The notes under the pieces: generated by a model
What the model was told of the DNA's origin: nothing
The model's input: only the letters and a program-made list of their open reading frames with translations
Database searches by the model: none
In this document: positions 26,206 through 35,752 of the stretch, one piece after another
How positions within the stretch are numbered: the stretch's first letter is position 1
Layout of the letters: every line of letters begins with the position of its first letter
Position numbers and translations under genes: made by a program
DNA from: Tenacibaculum sp. Bg11-29
GTDB taxonomy: Bacteria; Bacteroidota; Bacteroidia; Flavobacteriales; Flavobacteriaceae
Reading direction: 5' to 3'
DNA length: 64,000 bases
NCBI RefSeq assembly: GCF_002836595.1
Contig: NZ_PJBB01000003.1
Location: 4,183,501-4,247,500, forward strand

Positions 26206-27402
26206 TTAAGCTCCTAAAACTTCTGCAACTTTATCTGCAGCTTCTTGAAACTCAGTAGCAGAAATAATTTCCATTCCGCTATTGTCAATTAATTCTTTTG
26301 CTTCTTTTGCATTTGTTCCTTGTAAACGACAAATAATAGGCACATTAATTTTGTCTCCCATACTTTTGTATGCATCTACAACACCTTGAGCAACACGATC
26401 ACAACGAACGATTCCTCCAAAAATGTTTACTAAAATTGCTTTTACGTTTGTATCTTTTAAAATAATTCCAAAAGCTTTTTCAACACGCTCAGCATCTGCA
26501 GTACCACCAACATCTAAAAAGTTAGCTGGCTCACCACCTGCTTGTTTAATTAAATCCATAGTTCCCATTGCTAAACCAGCTCCGTTAACCATACATCCAA
26601 CATTTCCATCTAAATCTACATAATTTAAACCTGCAGCTTTAGCTTCTACTTCAATAGGGTTTTCTTCACGTAAATCACGCATTGCTGCATAATCTTTATG
26701 ACGATATAAAGCGTTTTCATCTAAAGTAACTTTAGCATCAACAGCCATAATTTTATCATCAGATGTTTTTAACACAGGGTTAATTTCAAACATTGCTGAA
26801 TCTGATTTTACATACGCAGTATATAAAGCAGTAACAAACTTTGTCATTTCTTTTAATGCAGCTCCGCTTAAACCTAAGTTAAAAGCAATTTTACGAGCTT
26901 GAAAAGGCATTAATCCTAAAGAAGGATCAATTTCTTCTGTAAAAATTAAATGTGGCGTTTCTTCTGCTACTGTTTCAATATCCATACCACCTTCAGTAGA
27001 ATACATAACCATGTTTCTACCAGTTGCACGATTTAATAAAACCGACATATAATATTCATCTGGTTCACTAGCTCCAGGATAATACACATCCTCACAGATT
27101 AAAACCTGATTTACTAATTTACCTTCAGCTGACGTTTGAGGAGTAATTAACATCATTCCTAAAATATCATTAGAAATACTTTTTACCTCGTCTAAGTTTT
27201 TAGCTAACTTAACTCCACCTCCTTTTCCACGACCACCTGCGTGTACTTGTGCTTTTATTACGTGCCAACCTGTACCTGTTTCTTCAGTTAATTTCTTTGC
27301 TGCTTCAACAGCTTCTTCTGGTGTATTTGCAACAACTCCGCGTTGAATACGAACCCCAAAACTGTTTAATATTTCTTTACCTTGATATTCGTGTAAGTTC
27401 AT
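26206..27402 (-). CDS. sucC: Succinate-CoA ligase (ADP-forming) subunit beta
   Basis: A 398-residue TCA-cycle enzyme subunit that binds ADP and succinate. It starts MNLHEYQGKEIL, the family start, then shows the ATP-grasp elements VHAGGRGKGGGVKLA, EINPVL and DAKVTLDENALYRH, and the CoA-ligase part GLNYVDLDGNVGCMVNGAGLAMGTMD and NIFGGIVRCDRVA. The frame continues to 27429, but the ATG at 27402 gives the canonical N-terminus, and a -7-like box (TATTTTTG on the minus strand, 27427-27434) lies just upstream. sucD is not in the window. Confidence 0.96.
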   Translation of the reverse strand: MNLHEYQGKEILNSFGVRIQRGVVANTPEEAVEAAKKLTEETGTGWHVIKAQVHAGGRGKGGGVKLAKNLDEVKSISNDILGMMLITPQTSAEGKLVNQVLICEDVYYPGASEPDEYYMSVLLNRATGRNMVMYSTEGGMDIETVAEETPHLIFTEEIDPSLGLMPFQARKIAFNLGLSGAALKEMTKFVTALYTAYVKSDSAMFEINPVLKTSDDKIMAVDAKVTLDENALYRHKDYAAMRDLREENPIEVEAKAAGLNYVDLDGNVGCMVNGAGLAMGTMDLIKQAGGEPANFLDVGGTADAERVEKAFGIILKDTNVKAILVNIFGGIVRCDRVAQGVVDAYKSMGDKINVPIICRLQGTNAKEAKELIDNSGMEIISATEFQEAADKVAEVLGA

Positions 27403-27629
27403 TAGATATGAATTTTTAAAGTCGAACAAAAATACAAATTCAAATTATAATACATTACTATTTATTATAATTATTACTTTTTTTATTGCAACATTTTTTT
27501 GCATTTTTTTAACATTATAACTGTAACTAATACTTTTTTAACGTGTCCTTAAGGTAATTAACATGAATTTGTGATTTAAAAACATAAATCCTAAATATTT
27601 TTGTAACTATTTATAGCCATCGATCAATT

Positions 27630-30095
27630 ATGTACAGAAGCATCACATTATTAGTTCCTTTCTTATTTATTTCTTTAGGAATAACAGCGCAAGAAAGTAA
27701 TAAACGCAGAAAGAAATTAAATGCTACTCGTGTGGGTTCTCCGCCAAAAATAGATGGTATATTAGAAGAATCTGTATGGAATAACATACCTGTCGCAAAA
27801 GATTTTGTAATGATGCGACCTACTAATGGCGAAAAAGAGCCTAATACACATAAGACTGAAGTTAAATTAGTCTATGATGATGAAGCAATATACGTAAGTG
27901 CTTTAATGTACTCTCCTGATCCTTCTAAAATACCTGCTGAATTTAACAATAGAGATCGTATAGGTAATTCTGATTTTTTTATGTTAATGATTAACCCAAA
28001 TGATGATGGGCAAAATCCAACATCATTTATTGTAACAGCGGCTGGAGTTCAAGCAGACTCAAAAGTTTCTACAGGTAGAGAAGATTTTAATTGGAACGCC
28101 GTATGGGAAAGCGCTATTAAAATAAACGATAATAATTGGTCTGTAGAAATGAAAATACCCTATAGAGCATTACGTTTTGCGAACAGACCTATACAATCAT
28201 GGGGCTTTAATTTTCACAGAGAAGTAAAAAACATAAATGCTCGTTTTACTTGGAGTCATATTGATAATACTAAAGGAAGCTGGACACAATATGATGGTTT
28301 AGTTGAAAACTTTAAAAACATTACTCCACCTACTCGTTTAAACTTTTACCCATATGCTTCTGCAACAACAAGTACTTTCGAAGGAAAAACAGATTTTGAT
28401 TGGAGTGTTGGTATGGATTTAAAATACGGACTTACAGAAAATTTTACATTAGACGCTACTTTAATCCCAGATTTTGGTCAAACTGCTTTTGATAATGTAA
28501 CTTTAAACTTAGGCCCTTTTGAACAACAATTTTCTGAACAAAGACAATTTTTTACAGAAGGAACTGAATTATTTACAAAAGGACGTTTGTTTTATTCTCG
28601 TAGAGTTGGGGGTTCCCCTATAAACTCAGCATCAGTAGATGAAGATATAGAAACACTAATTGATTCACCTGAAAAAGTACAAATGCTTAATGCTATAAAA
28701 ATTTCAGGAAGAACAAAAAACGGTTTAGGTATTGGTTTTTTTAATGCCATTACGGGTAAAACTGAAGCTACCATTCAAAACAACACAACAAAAGAGGTTC
28801 GAAAAGAAGTTATTAATCCTCTTTCTAATTACAATATCTTAGTTTTAGATCAACAATTTAATCAAAATTCAGCAGTAACATTAATAAATACAAATGTTAC
28901 TAGAGATGGTAGTTTTAGAGATGCAAATGTTACTGGTTTACTTTGGCATGTTGAGGATAAAAAAAGCAGATACAATATAGATGGCTCATTTAAAATGAGT
29001 AATATTTATGATGATGAAGACAATCCTAATACAGGTTACACCTTTGATACTAGTATTGGTAAACAATCTGGTAATTGGAGAGGTGAAGTTGGTTATAATT
29101 TAGAAGATAAAAACTTCAATCCAAACGATTTAGGTATTTTATTTAGTAATAACGAACAAACTATCTATGGTTTCGCTTCGTATTTATTATTAAAACCAAA
29201 AGGTATTTTTAATGATTATAGAATTAACATGCGTTACAATGTTAATTTCTTACATAAACCTGATACATATACAGGTACTAACTTACATTTATCTTTTAGA
29301 GCGCAAACTAAAAAACGTTTTGGTTTCGGAGCAAACCTTAACTATAGCACTGAAAGAAAAGATTTTAATGAATCAAGAGAAGGTAATACTAGTGGTATTT
29401 ATTTTAAAAGACCTGAAAGACTAAACATAAATCATTGGGGGTCTACCGACTACAGAAAGAAATTTGCTATTGATTATAACTGGTATTATACTTTCTTTAA
29501 AAACAATCCAAAAGAAAGTTACGGTTTTAGAATATCTCCTAGGTATCGTTTTAACAACCAGTTTTCTTTAATTTATGGCTTTAGATATGGGCATACAAAT
29601 AACGATCAAGGTTTTGCTAATAAAATTGATCAAGATGATATAGATGAAAACCCTACTCATGCTCCTTTTTTAGATGAAATTATTTTCGGCCAAAGAAATT
29701 GGACAACCTACAATAATTCTTTAACAGGTAAATATAGTTTTAGTACAAAATCATCCCTTTCATTATCTTTTAGACATAATTGGAGTAAAGTTCCTTATGA
29801 AAATCAATTTTACACATTAAACAAAACGGATGGAGCGTTAACTGAAACTAATTATAATGATATTCATGATAAAAATTTTAACAGTTGGAATTTAGATGTA
29901 AACTATTTGTGGCAATTCGCTCCTGGTAGTCAATTAATTGCTTTTTACAGAAATTCTATATCTAATAATAATGAAGATGCTAATCAAAAATTTTCTGAAA
30001 ACATAGAAAATCTTTTAGCAGAATCTAATCGACATACTTTTTCTGTTAGACTTGTTTATTTTATTGATTACAATAACGTAAAAAAATATTTATAA
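27630..30095 (+). CDS. DUF5916 outer-membrane protein with CBM9-like N-terminal domain
   Basis: An 821-residue precursor with a signal peptide (ITLLVPFLFISLGITAQ). A carbohydrate-binding family 9-like domain spans about residues 30-220 (KIDGILEESVWNNIPVAKDFV, MKIPYRALRF). The long DUF5916 region consists of predicted beta strands (GMDLKYGLTENFTLDATLIPDFGQTAFDN, FFTEGTELFTKGRLFYSRRVGG) and ends in a barrel-like C-terminus. It is a probable outer-membrane barrel of unknown role, common in Bacteroidota. A TATTTTTG box at 27596 may be its promoter. Confidence 0.85.
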   Translation: MYRSITLLVPFLFISLGITAQESNKRRKKLNATRVGSPPKIDGILEESVWNNIPVAKDFVMMRPTNGEKEPNTHKTEVKLVYDDEAIYVSALMYSPDPSKIPAEFNNRDRIGNSDFFMLMINPNDDGQNPTSFIVTAAGVQADSKVSTGREDFNWNAVWESAIKINDNNWSVEMKIPYRALRFANRPIQSWGFNFHREVKNINARFTWSHIDNTKGSWTQYDGLVENFKNITPPTRLNFYPYASATTSTFEGKTDFDWSVGMDLKYGLTENFTLDATLIPDFGQTAFDNVTLNLGPFEQQFSEQRQFFTEGTELFTKGRLFYSRRVGGSPINSASVDEDIETLIDSPEKVQMLNAIKISGRTKNGLGIGFFNAITGKTEATIQNNTTKEVRKEVINPLSNYNILVLDQQFNQNSAVTLINTNVTRDGSFRDANVTGLLWHVEDKKSRYNIDGSFKMSNIYDDEDNPNTGYTFDTSIGKQSGNWRGEVGYNLEDKNFNPNDLGILFSNNEQTIYGFASYLLLKPKGIFNDYRINMRYNVNFLHKPDTYTGTNLHLSFRAQTKKRFGFGANLNYSTERKDFNESREGNTSGIYFKRPERLNINHWGSTDYRKKFAIDYNWYYTFFKNNPKESYGFRISPRYRFNNQFSLIYGFRYGHTNNDQGFANKIDQDDIDENPTHAPFLDEIIFGQRNWTTYNNSLTGKYSFSTKSSLSLSFRHNWSKVPYENQFYTLNKTDGALTETNYNDIHDKNFNSWNLDVNYLWQFAPGSQLIAFYRNSISNNNEDANQKFSENIENLLAESNRHTFSVRLVYFIDYNNVKKYL

Positions 30096-30098
30096 TTT

Positions 30099-30138
30099 GA
30101 AATCAGATAACCTTTAAAGTTTATCTGATTTCTTTTTT
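30099..30138 (+). terminator. Intrinsic terminator after the DUF5916 gene
   Basis: Stem GAAATCAGATAA / TTATCTGATTTC (30099-30132), followed by a T run. Confidence 0.82.
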
Positions 30139-30166
30139 ATACATTCGTTATATTGAATATAAAACT

Positions 30167-31069
30167 ATGATTGTTGCTAAAAATATCCATAAAAGCTATG
30201 GTGATGTTGAAATACTTAAAGGTGTTAACCTTCATATTAAAAAAGGAGAAATTGTTGCTATTGTTGGTCCTTCCGGAGCAGGAAAGACAACTTTACTTCA
30301 AATTTTAGGAACCTTAGATAGACCACAAACAACAGAAAATTACGAGTTGTTTCTTAACGAAGTTTCTATAAAAAATTTTAGTGACAAGGAAATTTCTTCC
30401 TTTAGAAACAAACATATTGGCTTCATATTTCAGTTCCATCAATTATTACCTGAATTTACAGCTTTAGAAAATGTTTGTATACCTGCTTTCATTGGTGGAA
30501 AACCCAAATTACAAACTGAAAAAAGAGCAAAAGAATTACTTAATTTTTTAGGATTATCGCATAGAGAAAGTCATAAACCAAATGAACTTTCTGGCGGAGA
30601 ACAACAACGTGTAGCTGTTGCCAGAGCTTTAATTAACGAACCCTCAGTTATTTTTGCTGATGAACCTTCTGGTAATTTAGATTCTACTTCTGCTGAAAAT
30701 TTACATAAATTATTTTTTGAATTACGAGATAAATTCGGACAAACCTTTGTTTTAGTAACCCACAACAAAGAATTAGCTGAAATGGCAGACCGCACTCTAA
30801 CTATGAAAGACGGAATTATAACAAATCCTGAAAATATAAATCTTAACAATGTTAGTACTGAATTTACTTCAACTAATAATTTAACATCAACTAATAATAA
30901 ATATAAAGCCCGAAAATTATTTTTAGGAGGTATCGGTGCTTTAACAGCAGGTTCTATTGGTATATTTTTTGGAACAAATTGGAGTTTAATTACAGGAATT
31001 CCTTTAACTTTAGTGGGACTATACGGTTTTATTTTTGGGGCAAAAAACATTTTTTTTACTAAAAAATAA
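30167..31069 (+). CDS. LolD-like ABC ATPase with C-terminal membrane tail
   Basis: A 300-residue protein. Residues 1-220 form a LolD/MacB-type ATPase: Walker [10 protein letters not shown] (34-42), Q-loop [18 protein letters not shown], signature [15 protein letters not shown], Walker [14 protein letters not shown] and VTHNKELA. The domain resembles the LolCDE lipoprotein-release ATPase. An asparagine/threonine-rich linker with a TSTNN repeat and two hydrophobic helices (about 247-267 and 270-290) follow; ordinary LolD ends near residue 225. The tail may anchor the ATPase to the membrane or come from fusion with a small membrane protein. No permease gene adjoins it. Confidence 0.85.
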   Translation: MIVAKNIHKSYGDVEILKGVNLHIKKGEIVAIVGPSGAGKTTLLQILGTLDRPQTTENYELFLNEVSIKNFSDKEISSFRNKHIGFIFQFHQLLPEFTALENVCIPAFIGGKPKLQTEKRAKELLNFLGLSHRESHKPNELSGGEQQRVAVARALINEPSVIFADEPSGNLDSTSAENLHKLFFELRDKFGQTFVLVTHNKELAEMADRTLTMKDGIITNPENINLNNVSTEFTSTNNLTSTNNKYKARKLFLGGIGALTAGSIGIFFGTNWSLITGIPLTLVGLYGFIFGAKNIFFTKK

Positions 31070-31134
31070 TATTACAATAAATCCTTTTGTAACAAACATC
31101 TCTTTTTAACTACTTATTAGCAAATAGATTTATA

Positions 31135-31686
31135 ATGAAAGAGACATTCAGTGAATTAATTAAATATTTAAAAGCACCTGTTTTAGAAGAAGATAACAAT
31201 CGAGATAATTTTTACCGATTCAAAAAATTCTTCCATTTACTTATTATAAGTATACTTACAGCAGCTTTATTATCTCCTTTATTTGCTCTAATAGAGCATT
31301 TAGGTTGGATAGATATGAATACACATGCTATGGAAGAGTTAATGAAAAACATGTCTAAAACAAAAGTTTTTCTATTTGCAGTCTTAGCCGCTCCCTTATT
31401 TGAAGAGTTATTTTTTAGAGCACCTGTAACATTATTTCATAATAAGAAATATTTCAAAATAGTTTTTTACGTTTTTGCTATTGTTTTTGGATTTATCCAT
31501 TTATCTAATTTTCATATAACCACTAATGTGCTTATATTAGCTCCTATTTTAGTAGCTCCACAAATAATTTTAGGTGGCTATTTAGGCTTTATTAGAGTAC
31601 GCTTCGGTTTAATTTGGAGTATTCTTTTACACGCTAGCTATAATGCTTTTTTTGTTTTAATTAGTTTTGCAGTAGATTTAATATAA
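31135..31686 (+). CDS. CPBP family intramembrane metalloprotease
   Basis: A 183-residue membrane protein with the CPBP (Abi/Rce1-like) motifs: EE-x3-R in FEELFFRAP, the His motif FGFIHLSNFH, and the last motif LLHASYNAFF. It has about five hydrophobic helices. Family members cleave or process prenylated proteins or bacteriocin-related peptides; the substrate here is unknown. The next gene starts 1 base after its stop. Confidence 0.85.
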   Translation: MKETFSELIKYLKAPVLEEDNNRDNFYRFKKFFHLLIISILTAALLSPLFALIEHLGWIDMNTHAMEELMKNMSKTKVFLFAVLAAPLFEELFFRAPVTLFHNKKYFKIVFYVFAIVFGFIHLSNFHITTNVLILAPILVAPQIILGGYLGFIRVRFGLIWSILLHASYNAFFVLISFAVDLI

Positions 31687-31687
31687 T

Positions 31688-32449
31688 ATGAACAAAACAG
31701 AACTTAAAGAATTTCTTGACGAAAAAGTAATAAAATACAATAACCCTGATTTTATAGAAAGTGACCCTATTCAAATTCCACATCAGTTTTCTTTAAAAGA
31801 AGATATTGAAATAGCTGGTTTTTTAGCAGCAACTATTGCTTGGGGAAATAGAAAAATGATTATTCGTAATGCATTAAAAATGGTTGAGTTACTAGGAAAC
31901 TCTCCATATGACTTTGTTATGAATCATACTGAAGATGATCTAGCTAATTTTGATGGCTTTGTGCACCGTACTTTTAATGCTGACGATTTTAAATTCTTTA
32001 TAAAATCACTCAAAAACATCTATACAAACCATAACGGATTAGAAGCTGTTTTAGCTACTAAAAATACCAATAACTATCAATTAGCAATACATCACTTTAA
32101 ACAAATTTTCTTTGAAGTACACCATCAACAAAGAACCTTAAAGCATGTTTCTGACCCTTTAAAAGGCTCAGCATCTAAAAGAATAAACATGTTTCTCCGT
32201 TGGATGGTTCGTAATGATAAAACCGGAGTAGATTTAGGCGTTTGGAAAACACATTCACCATCTCATTTACATTGTCCGTTAGATGTACATTCAGGAAACG
32301 TAGCTCGTAAATTAGGAATTTTAACTAGAAAACAAAACGACTGGAAAGCTTTAACTGAATTAGATATCACTTTACGAAGTTTTGATGAAGGTGATCCTGT
32401 AAAATATGATTTTGCTTTATTTGGTTTGGGTGTTTTTGAAAAATTTTAA
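31688..32449 (+). CDS. TIGR02757 family protein
   Basis: A 253-residue soluble protein recognised by LKEFLDEKVIKYNNPDFIESDPIQIPH, ATIAWGNRKMII, KRINMFLRWMVRNDKTGVDLGVWKT and LHCPLDVHSGNVARKLGIL. The family is widespread in Bacteroidota and related to helix-hairpin-helix DNA-glycosylase-like folds by its all-helical C-terminus, but its function is unproven. It abuts the CPBP protease gene and is probably co-transcribed. Confidence 0.88.
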   Translation: MNKTELKEFLDEKVIKYNNPDFIESDPIQIPHQFSLKEDIEIAGFLAATIAWGNRKMIIRNALKMVELLGNSPYDFVMNHTEDDLANFDGFVHRTFNADDFKFFIKSLKNIYTNHNGLEAVLATKNTNNYQLAIHHFKQIFFEVHHQQRTLKHVSDPLKGSASKRINMFLRWMVRNDKTGVDLGVWKTHSPSHLHCPLDVHSGNVARKLGILTRKQNDWKALTELDITLRSFDEGDPVKYDFALFGLGVFEKF

Positions 32450-33019
32450 ACATCTATTAAAATATTCATCTCTATAAATACAAACTATCTCTCCTTACTA
32501 TACTAGTACCTATATTCTATGTTTAGTAACCTCTTAGTACATTCGTATTTTTCTACCGAAATTAATTTTACTTTTATTTACGTATGCTATAAATACATAA
32601 AAAAAGAACACCTTCCTTTTACAAGTCTAGTACCAAATCACATAAGGTTTTACCTAATCTGAACTACAAACAGCAATTATATTTTTTTACCTCATCAATA
32701 TCTCCCCATTAAACCATATAATCCCAATCATTTTCACAGTTAATAAACAAGAAAAAAACAAACACTTAACCAATTCATTTTCAAACAATAACAACAACAA
32801 AAAAACATAAAAACTATTTAAATTATGAAAGAAAATTATACTAAATCGTTTTTTCATGTATTAACAAACTAGCAAAATAAGGCTAATAATCATTGTCATT
32901 TGTAAGTACCTTAAAGTTATTTATAGGTTAAAATAAGTTGTTTGCATATTTTATTTTTTAAAGGGGCTTTAAAAATAGAGATTTAACCACTTATTAATAA
33001 GTAATTTAAAACACAAACA
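32450..33019. promoter_or_regulatory. Intergenic region upstream of the chitinase genes
   Basis: This 570-base gap holds no gene I can support. It is very AT-rich and contains a perfect 14-bp palindrome ACTTATTAATAAGT at 32989-33002, ending 17 bases before the GH19 chitinase start, a plausible operator site. A TTTG at 32941-32944 could be a -33 box, but no clear -7 box follows. Confidence 0.4.
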
Positions 33020-35680
33020 ATGAAAAAAAATCTAGTCCCCTCACAAATTTATTGGTTAATGAATAAGAAAATTCGGATGCTTATTCTCGTTTTCTTTTTC
33101 TCAATTATCAATCAAACTTTTTCTAGTGAAAAAGAGGTCTATTCTGAAACATTAACTTCAAAATACTCCTCCAAAACAGAAATCCCTAACACATCAACTC
33201 AAATTAATGAGTTAATAAATAAAGAACTATGGAATACTTTATTTCCATATAGATTCGGAGCTAAAAATACAGGAAGCGATGGTTGGGTATTAGACCCTGC
33301 TGATGATTTTTACACATACGAATCTTTTATTGATGCTATTAATCGAATGAGTAAAATTAAAGTAATTTTTGAACGCAGGTGTGGTACAAATGCATACAAG
33401 GTTACTCGCGTAGATAAAATAACTAATGTTTCTAAACTAATTCGATCAGATGTTGATTTTGATGCTCCTAGAAACAGTGAAAAAGAAATTCTTATAGAAG
33501 AAGTTGATTACGGATTATTTTTAAAAGAAGGTAATCTTGAAACTAGAAAGAGAGAAATAACTGCTTTTTTTGCAAACATATCACATGAAACAACAGGTGG
33601 CTGGCCAACGGCTCCAGGAGGGCAATTTTCATGGGGTCTTCACTTTAGAGAAGAACCAACGCAAGCTTCATATGCATATCCAGATGTTAATTATCCACCA
33701 ACGCCTGGTAAATCTTATAAAGGTAGAGGTCCAATTCAATTGTCATACAATTATAATTATGGTCCTGCTAGTGAGTTTATATTTGGAGATAAACAAGTTT
33801 TGCTAGATAATCCTGAAAAAATAATAGAAGATGCTGCATTAGCTTTTCAAACAGCCATTTGGTTTTGGATGACTCCACAATACCCTAAACCTTCTGCACA
33901 CAATGTAATGGTAAATGAATGGATTCCTAATGAATTAGATATTTCTAAAAATAGGGTACCTGGATTAGGAATGACAGTAAATATTATTAATGGAGGTGTA
34001 GAATGTGGACAAGGAACAGAAAAGCCTCAAGTATTAGATCGAATTGGATATTATAAAAGATTTACAACTATTTATGAAGTCGGAACTGATATGGATGGTG
34101 TTAATGACCTTTCTGATTGTGGATGTAAAGACATGAGTAAGTACGGTGGTGATTCTGCTGATTTAACAGCTGAACCATGTGCACAAAAACCTCAAATTAC
34201 ATTTTCTAGCCCTGTAAATGACCAAATATTCAAGCAAACTACATTTACAGCGATTCCTGTTACTTTAGTAATAGATGAAAAAAATACGCAATTAAAAAGC
34301 GTTACTACATCAATAGGAAATCAAACCTTTAATGGTGTAACATTTAACTGGACACCGTCTAGCTATAAAGCGCATACAATAACATCAAATGCTGTTTTTG
34401 TAAACGGAACTAGCGCAACATCTTCAATTAAAGTTATTGTTTGGGATGGAGTGAATATAGATTGTCAAGAAATTACAGAATGGAGTTCTACCAAAATCTA
34501 TAGCAAAAAAGATAATTATGTTAAATATAATAATATCATTTATAGAAACAAATGGTATGCAGGTAGCGGTAGTACCCCTGGCATAGATTCTGTATGGGAA
34601 TTTATTAAAGAATGTGATATTATTGATGTTTCCGCTCCAGTTATAACATGGGAATCTCCTGCTAATGGACAAATTATTGAACAAGATGTACTTTCATCAA
34701 TAACCTTAGAAGCTAAAGCTACAGATGCTGACGGTACTATTAAATCATTTAATTTTAAACAAGGTACTACTACTATTTCTGCTACTCTATCTGGAAATAG
34801 TTATGAGGCAAATTATACACCTACAGCATACGGGAAAGTAACAATTATAGCATCAGCTACTGATAATGACAATAACACTACAGAAAAAGAAATTACTTTT
34901 ACTGTAAAAAAAGTAGGTGTAGTTGACAATAAAGCACCGTCAGTAAATATTATATCTCCAGGCAACAATACTTCTTTTAATGTAGGAGAAACTATTGCTA
35001 TTACAGCAAATGCTTCTGATAGTGATGGAACAATTGCTAGTGTAGCATTTTTTAATAATGGAGCTAAAATAGGTGAAAGTACCACTACACCATATAATTA
35101 TGTAATTACAAATTCAACTGTAGGTAATCATACATTAACTGCAATAGCAACCGATAATGAAGGAGCAAAAACAACATCTTCTCCTATTGCTATTACAGTA
35201 TCTGAAGTTGTAAGTGGAGGCTGCGGAACAACACAACAATACGCAGCAGGTACATCTTATAAACTGAATGAAGAAGTTGTTAATCAAGGCGAAAAATTTA
35301 AATGTAACATTCCTGGATGGTGTTCATCAACCGCAGCATGGGCTTACGCTCCTAGTACTGGTACTTATTGGGAAATGGCATGGGAAAGTGTTGGCGTATG
35401 CTCTAATAAATTAGAAAAAAATTACAATTATACTATACCTTCTAATGCAACAAATAATATTGTAGATCTTACTATAAAAGCAAAGAATGCTTCTGCTGTT
35501 AAAATTGATCTATACAATATTTCAGGAAGATTAATTAAATCACAATCTTTCTCTAAAAATGAAGTGAAAAATATAAAAGCATTTACTGAATACTTAACAA
35601 ATTTTGAACGTGGTTTATACTTTTTCAAAATTCATATAGATAATAACATCTATTTCAAAAAAATAATTAAAAATAATTAA
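33020..35680 (+). CDS. Secreted GH19 chitinase with Ig-like, chitin-binding and T9SS type A sorting domains
   Basis: An 886-residue multidomain enzyme hydrolysing chitin. Order: export signal (RMLILVFFFSIINQTFS); GH19 catalytic domain at about residues 60-350, with general acid Glu190 in ANISHETTGGWPTAPGG and the conserved YKGRGPIQLSYNYNYG; an Ig-like region; a carbohydrate-binding segment near 490-530 (WSSTKIYSKKDNYVKYNNIIY); two Ig-like domains (PAVNGQIIEQDV..., SPGNNTSFNVGE...); a second chitin-binding segment (GCGTTQQYAAGTSYKLNEEV ... WCSSTAAWAYAPSTG); and a T9SS type A tail (SGRLIKSQSF ... GLYFFKIHI). The ATG at 33059 is an alternative start placing the signal peptide at the N-terminus. 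Confidence 0.92.
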   Translation: MKKNLVPSQIYWLMNKKIRMLILVFFFSIINQTFSSEKEVYSETLTSKYSSKTEIPNTSTQINELINKELWNTLFPYRFGAKNTGSDGWVLDPADDFYTYESFIDAINRMSKIKVIFERRCGTNAYKVTRVDKITNVSKLIRSDVDFDAPRNSEKEILIEEVDYGLFLKEGNLETRKREITAFFANISHETTGGWPTAPGGQFSWGLHFREEPTQASYAYPDVNYPPTPGKSYKGRGPIQLSYNYNYGPASEFIFGDKQVLLDNPEKIIEDAALAFQTAIWFWMTPQYPKPSAHNVMVNEWIPNELDISKNRVPGLGMTVNIINGGVECGQGTEKPQVLDRIGYYKRFTTIYEVGTDMDGVNDLSDCGCKDMSKYGGDSADLTAEPCAQKPQITFSSPVNDQIFKQTTFTAIPVTLVIDEKNTQLKSVTTSIGNQTFNGVTFNWTPSSYKAHTITSNAVFVNGTSATSSIKVIVWDGVNIDCQEITEWSSTKIYSKKDNYVKYNNIIYRNKWYAGSGSTPGIDSVWEFIKECDIIDVSAPVITWESPANGQIIEQDVLSSITLEAKATDADGTIKSFNFKQGTTTISATLSGNSYEANYTPTAYGKVTIIASATDNDNNTTEKEITFTVKKVGVVDNKAPSVNIISPGNNTSFNVGETIAITANASDSDGTIASVAFFNNGAKIGESTTTPYNYVITNSTVGNHTLTAIATDNEGAKTTSSPIAITVSEVVSGGCGTTQQYAAGTSYKLNEEVVNQGEKFKCNIPGWCSSTAAWAYAPSTGTYWEMAWESVGVCSNKLEKNYNYTIPSNATNNIVDLTIKAKNASAVKIDLYNISGRLIKSQSFSKNEVKNIKAFTEYLTNFERGLYFFKIHIDNNIYFKKIIKNN

Positions 35681-35752
35681 AACCTTTTTTTAGATAGTTT
35701 ACTCTTCAAATTAACAAAACATAAGCTATCTATATAATTAACTATATATATT

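Noticed and set aside
26423..26623. Plus-strand frame inside sucC
   Set aside because: Opposite strand of a highly conserved enzyme gene with no independent signals.
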